Made by a program: the position numbers and the translations under genes
In this document: positions 5,989 to 7,439 of the stretch, piece by piece
How the letters are laid out: each line of letters begins with the position of its first letter
Numbering within the stretch: position 1 is the first letter of the stretch
The notes under the pieces: generated by a model
Told to the model about the DNA's origin: nothing
Databases searched by the model: none
Seen by the model: only the letters and a program-made list of their open reading frames with translations
NCBI GenBank assembly: GCA_005883235.1
Contig: VAYE01000007.1
Location: 1 to 7,439 of the forward strand
Length of the DNA: 7,439 nucleotides
Reading direction: 5' to 3'
DNA from: Actinomycetota bacterium
GTDB lineage: Bacteria > Actinomycetota > Thermoleophilia > Gaiellales > Gaiellaceae

Positions 5989-6019
5989 GTCCGCTCCGCG
6001 GACAGGCGGCTGCGCCGCC
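5989..6019. repeat. Tandem triloop hairpins downstream of pfk
   Basis: GTCCGC-TCC-GCGGAC (5989-6003) and GGCGGC-TGC-GCCGCC (6005-6019) are two perfect 6-bp stems with 3-nt loops, one base apart. The architecture matches the pair at 4974-4996, so the broken pfk lies between two such sites. No T-run follows. Confidence 0.65.
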
Positions 6020-6021
6020 GG

Positions 6022-6051
6022 GTCGACGTCGCGCGGGCATTTTTCGGCTAG
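6022..6051 (+). pseudogene. Second copy of the pfk 3' end (remnant)
   Basis: Reads VDVARAFFG and a TAG stop, against FDVARAFFG and TGA at 5902-5931. 23 of 30 bases agree. Of the seven differences, four are silent third positions, two are within the stop codon and one changes Phe to Val. Such silent drift suggests a paralogous pfk coding end rather than a recent copy. It lies 120 bases downstream of the first copy and overlaps the first codons of the HAD pseudogene in another frame. Confidence 0.55.
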
Positions 6052-6730
6052 CCGCCATCGACCTCGACGGGACGTTGCTGCGCCCCGACGGCTCGCTGTC
6101 GGAGCGAAGCCGGGCCGCTCTCGCGCGGGTGCGCCGAGCCGGGATGCGCGTCGTGCTCGTCTCGACCTCGCCTCCGGTGAGGTGGTTCGGACGCGGCCGC
6201 TCGACTCGAAGGTCGCGGCGCGTCTCGTGACCGAGCTCCGTGCGCGCCTGCCTGGGATCCGCTTCGCCGCCGAGAGCGAGGAGTTCTCCCTGGAGCCCGG
6301 TTTCGCGGCGTGGGATTGGGAGCCGCCCGCGGGCACGCGGTACGCGGATGGCCACGAGCTCGTGGCGACCCCGGTCGCGAAGCTGATCCTTCGGCACGAG
6401 GCGCACGACCTCGAGGCGATCGCGGCGGCGGCGCGTGAGCTCGCCGGCGAGGAGGCATCGGTGACGGTTCCCGGGCCTTGGACCGTCGAGGTGTCGGCGG
6501 CCGGCGTGAGCAAGGCGGCCGCGCTCGCGGAGCTGTGCGCCGAGCTCGAGATCGAGCCGGAGGCCGTCGTCGCGTTCGGCGACTACCCGAACGACCTGCC
6601 GATGCTCGAGTGGGCCGGGCACGCCGTGGCGGTGGCGAACGCGCACCTCGACGTCCTGGCCGTCGCGGACGAGGTCACCGCCTCGAACGAGGAGGACGGC
6701 GTCGCCCGCGTCCTCGAGCGCCTCACCTGA
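6039..6730 (+). pseudogene. Cof-type HAD-superfamily phosphatase, internal deletion and frameshift
   Basis: HAD phosphatases of this type dephosphorylate small phosphorylated metabolites using an aspartate nucleophile. The first part (frame of 6057) reads LAAIDLDGTLLRPDGSLSER and on to GMRVVLVS, with nucleophile motif DLDGT at 6060-6074. The second part, another frame from about 6176, reads GEVVRTRPLDSKVAARLV through GVSK (motif III Lys, 6512-6514) and GDYPND (motif IV, 6578-6595) to the TGA at 6728-6730. About 35-40 residues between strand 2 and the cap are missing at a join between roughly 6159 and 6178, including the region usually holding the NGA motif. No ATG, GTG or TTG lies at the expected start; ATT at 6039 (IFRLAAID) is the position where MxRLAAID would begin. 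It is therefore judged non-functional unless the sequence is wrong here. Lengths are estimated from memory of the family. Confidence 0.85.
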
Positions 6731-6771
6731 GCGGCGTGTCCCGCGTCACGCTTCGGTGCGTTTCCTGCGCG

Positions 6772-6784
6772 GGTGTCTGACACC
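6772..6784. promoter_or_regulatory. Perfect 13-bp palindrome upstream of the dimethylargininase-like gene
   Basis: GGTGTC-T-GACACC, a perfect dyad, ends 32 bases before the ATG at 6817 and 20 bases before the TAGGCT box. The position suits an operator overlapping the -35 region (it contains CTGACA), but a dispersed genomic palindrome is equally possible. No regulator gene is in the window. Confidence 0.45.
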
Positions 6785-6804
6785 GGGACGCGGCTCCGAG
6801 AGAC

Positions 6805-6810
6805 TAGGCT
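6805..6810 (+). promoter_or_regulatory. TAGGCT -10-like box, leaderless start
   Basis: TAGGCT ends six bases before the ATG at 6817, so transcription starting seven bases downstream would begin at the A of the start codon. No Shine-Dalgarno is present, consistent with a leaderless message as is common in actinobacteria. The -35 region is unclear: CTGACA at 6777-6782 is 22 bases away, too far for a standard promoter. Confidence 0.45.
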
Positions 6811-6816
6811 GGGCCG

Positions 6817-7439
6817 ATGGCCGTCGCCGAGCCGAAGCTCTACGGATGCCAGAGCCAGACGGCGACTCTGCGCCGCGTGCTCGTACGCGCCCCCCGGGCC
6901 GAGGACTGCGCCCGCTGGCGGGAGTTCGGCTGGCGCGCGGAGCCCGATCCAGCCGGGCTCGCCGCCGAGCACGAGGCCTTCGCGGCCCAGCTCGCCGACT
7001 TCGGCGCCGAGGTGGTCTACGCCGAGGAGCCCCTTCCCGGCGCGCTCGACGCGATCTATGCGTACGACCCGGCGCTCGTGGCCGACGCGGGGGCGATCCT
7101 GTTCCGCCCGGGGAAGGAGCTCCGCCAGGCCGAGCCCGACGCGCTCGCCCGTGACCTCGGACGCGCGGGAATTCCGGTCGCGGCCACGCTCGAGGCGCCG
7201 GCCCTCGCCGAGGGCGGCGACACGATGTGGCTCGACGAGCGCACGCTCCTCGTCGGACTCGGCTACCGGACGAACAAGGCGGGCGCCGACGCGCTGCGCC
7301 GCGCCCTCCCCGACGTCGAGGTCATCGCGTTCGACCTGCCGCACTACCGCGGAGCCGGCGAGGTTCTCCACCTGCTCTCGTTCGTCAGCCCGCTCGACCG
7401 CGACCTCGCGATCGTCTACCCGCCGCTCGCGCCGGTCCG
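6817..7439 (+). CDS. Dimethylargininase / amidinotransferase-superfamily hydrolase (partial, 3' end cut)
   Basis: Probable cytoplasmic enzyme of the DDAH/arginine deiminase/amidinotransferase fold, likely hydrolysing a guanidino group (dimethylarginine to citrulline is the named reaction for closest-looking proteins). 207 complete codons are visible from MAVAEPKLYGCQSQTATLRR. Motifs: YDPALV with an acidic residue (about 83-88), GAILFRPGKELRQAE (92-106), EGGDTMWL (132-139), VGLGYRTNKAG (146-156) and GEVLHLLSFVSPL with the likely catalytic His at 185. The catalytic Cys, normally near the C-terminus, lies beyond the edge. The ATG is supported by the -10-like box six bases upstream and the loss of recognisable protein before it. 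Family membership is well supported; substrate is uncertain. Confidence 0.85.
   Translation, partial: MAVAEPKLYGCQSQTATLRRVLVRAPRAEDCARWREFGWRAEPDPAGLAAEHEAFAAQLADFGAEVVYAEEPLPGALDAIYAYDPALVADAGAILFRPGKELRQAEPDALARDLGRAGIPVAATLEAPALAEGGDTMWLDERTLLVGLGYRTNKAGADALRRALPDVEVIAFDLPHYRGAGEVLHLLSFVSPLDRDLAIVYPPLAPV

Noticed and set aside
4498..6513. Minus-strand extension of the livK frame far upstream of its GTG start
   Set aside because: It crosses the livK promoter, the tRNA-Leu antisense (giving the well-known spurious GGTRTHTR-type peptide) and the pfk and HAD genes; the lipoprotein signal and Shine-Dalgarno fix the start at 4497.
5879..6646. Minus-strand open frame opposite the HAD gene
   Set aside because: Arg-rich antisense shadow; the plus strand holds recognisable HAD motifs.
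6583..7371. Minus-strand open frame opposite the dimethylargininase-like gene
   Set aside because: No recognisable domain; the plus strand shows EGGD, GYRTN and LHL motifs of a known superfamily.

Overview
The window is very GC-rich with strong G/C bias at third codon positions, GTG as well as ATG starts, and start codons sitting directly behind TAGGnT boxes. The gene content points to a high-GC actinobacterium, possibly of the Thermoleophilia (Gaiellales/Solirubrobacterales) type. That placement is an inference from style and protein similarity as I recall it, not from a search.

Left part (1-4590, minus strand): a branched-chain amino acid (or related amino acid/amide) ABC importer operon of the HAAT/Liv type. 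It reads livK (substrate-binding lipoprotein), livH and livM (permeases), then livG (ATPase), which is cut by the window edge. A good sigma70-like promoter (TTGAAA, 17 bp, GATACT) lies 54-60 nt upstream of livK. livH/livM and livM/livG each overlap by one base (TGATG), so they are probably translationally coupled. Between livK and livH is a structured 71-nt spacer. It holds two mutually exclusive hairpins and a small hairpin over the livH Shine-Dalgarno, a plausible device for making more binding protein than permease.

Middle (4590-5041): a tRNA-Leu(CAA) on the plus strand. Around it are a duplicated 34-nt piece covering its 5' half, three copies of a roughly 43-bp hairpin-forming repeat, a perfect 12-bp inverted repeat and a pair of abutting triloop hairpins. 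This is a small repeat-rich island.

Right part (5042-7439, plus strand): a 6-phosphofructokinase gene with PPi-type active-site residues and a Cof-type HAD phosphatase gene. Both are broken the same way: an internal piece of very roughly 35-55 codons is missing and the two halves lie in different frames. A 30-nt second copy of the pfk 3' end, differing mostly at silent positions, sits between them next to more hairpins. The last gene is an intact-looking 5' part of a dimethylargininase/amidinotransferase-superfamily gene, probably leaderless, running off the right edge.

The most unusual content is the repeat island around tRNA-Leu and the two adjacent, similarly damaged genes. Either this is a real hotspot of duplication and deletion associated with palindromic repeats, or the sequence is misassembled there; raw reads would decide.
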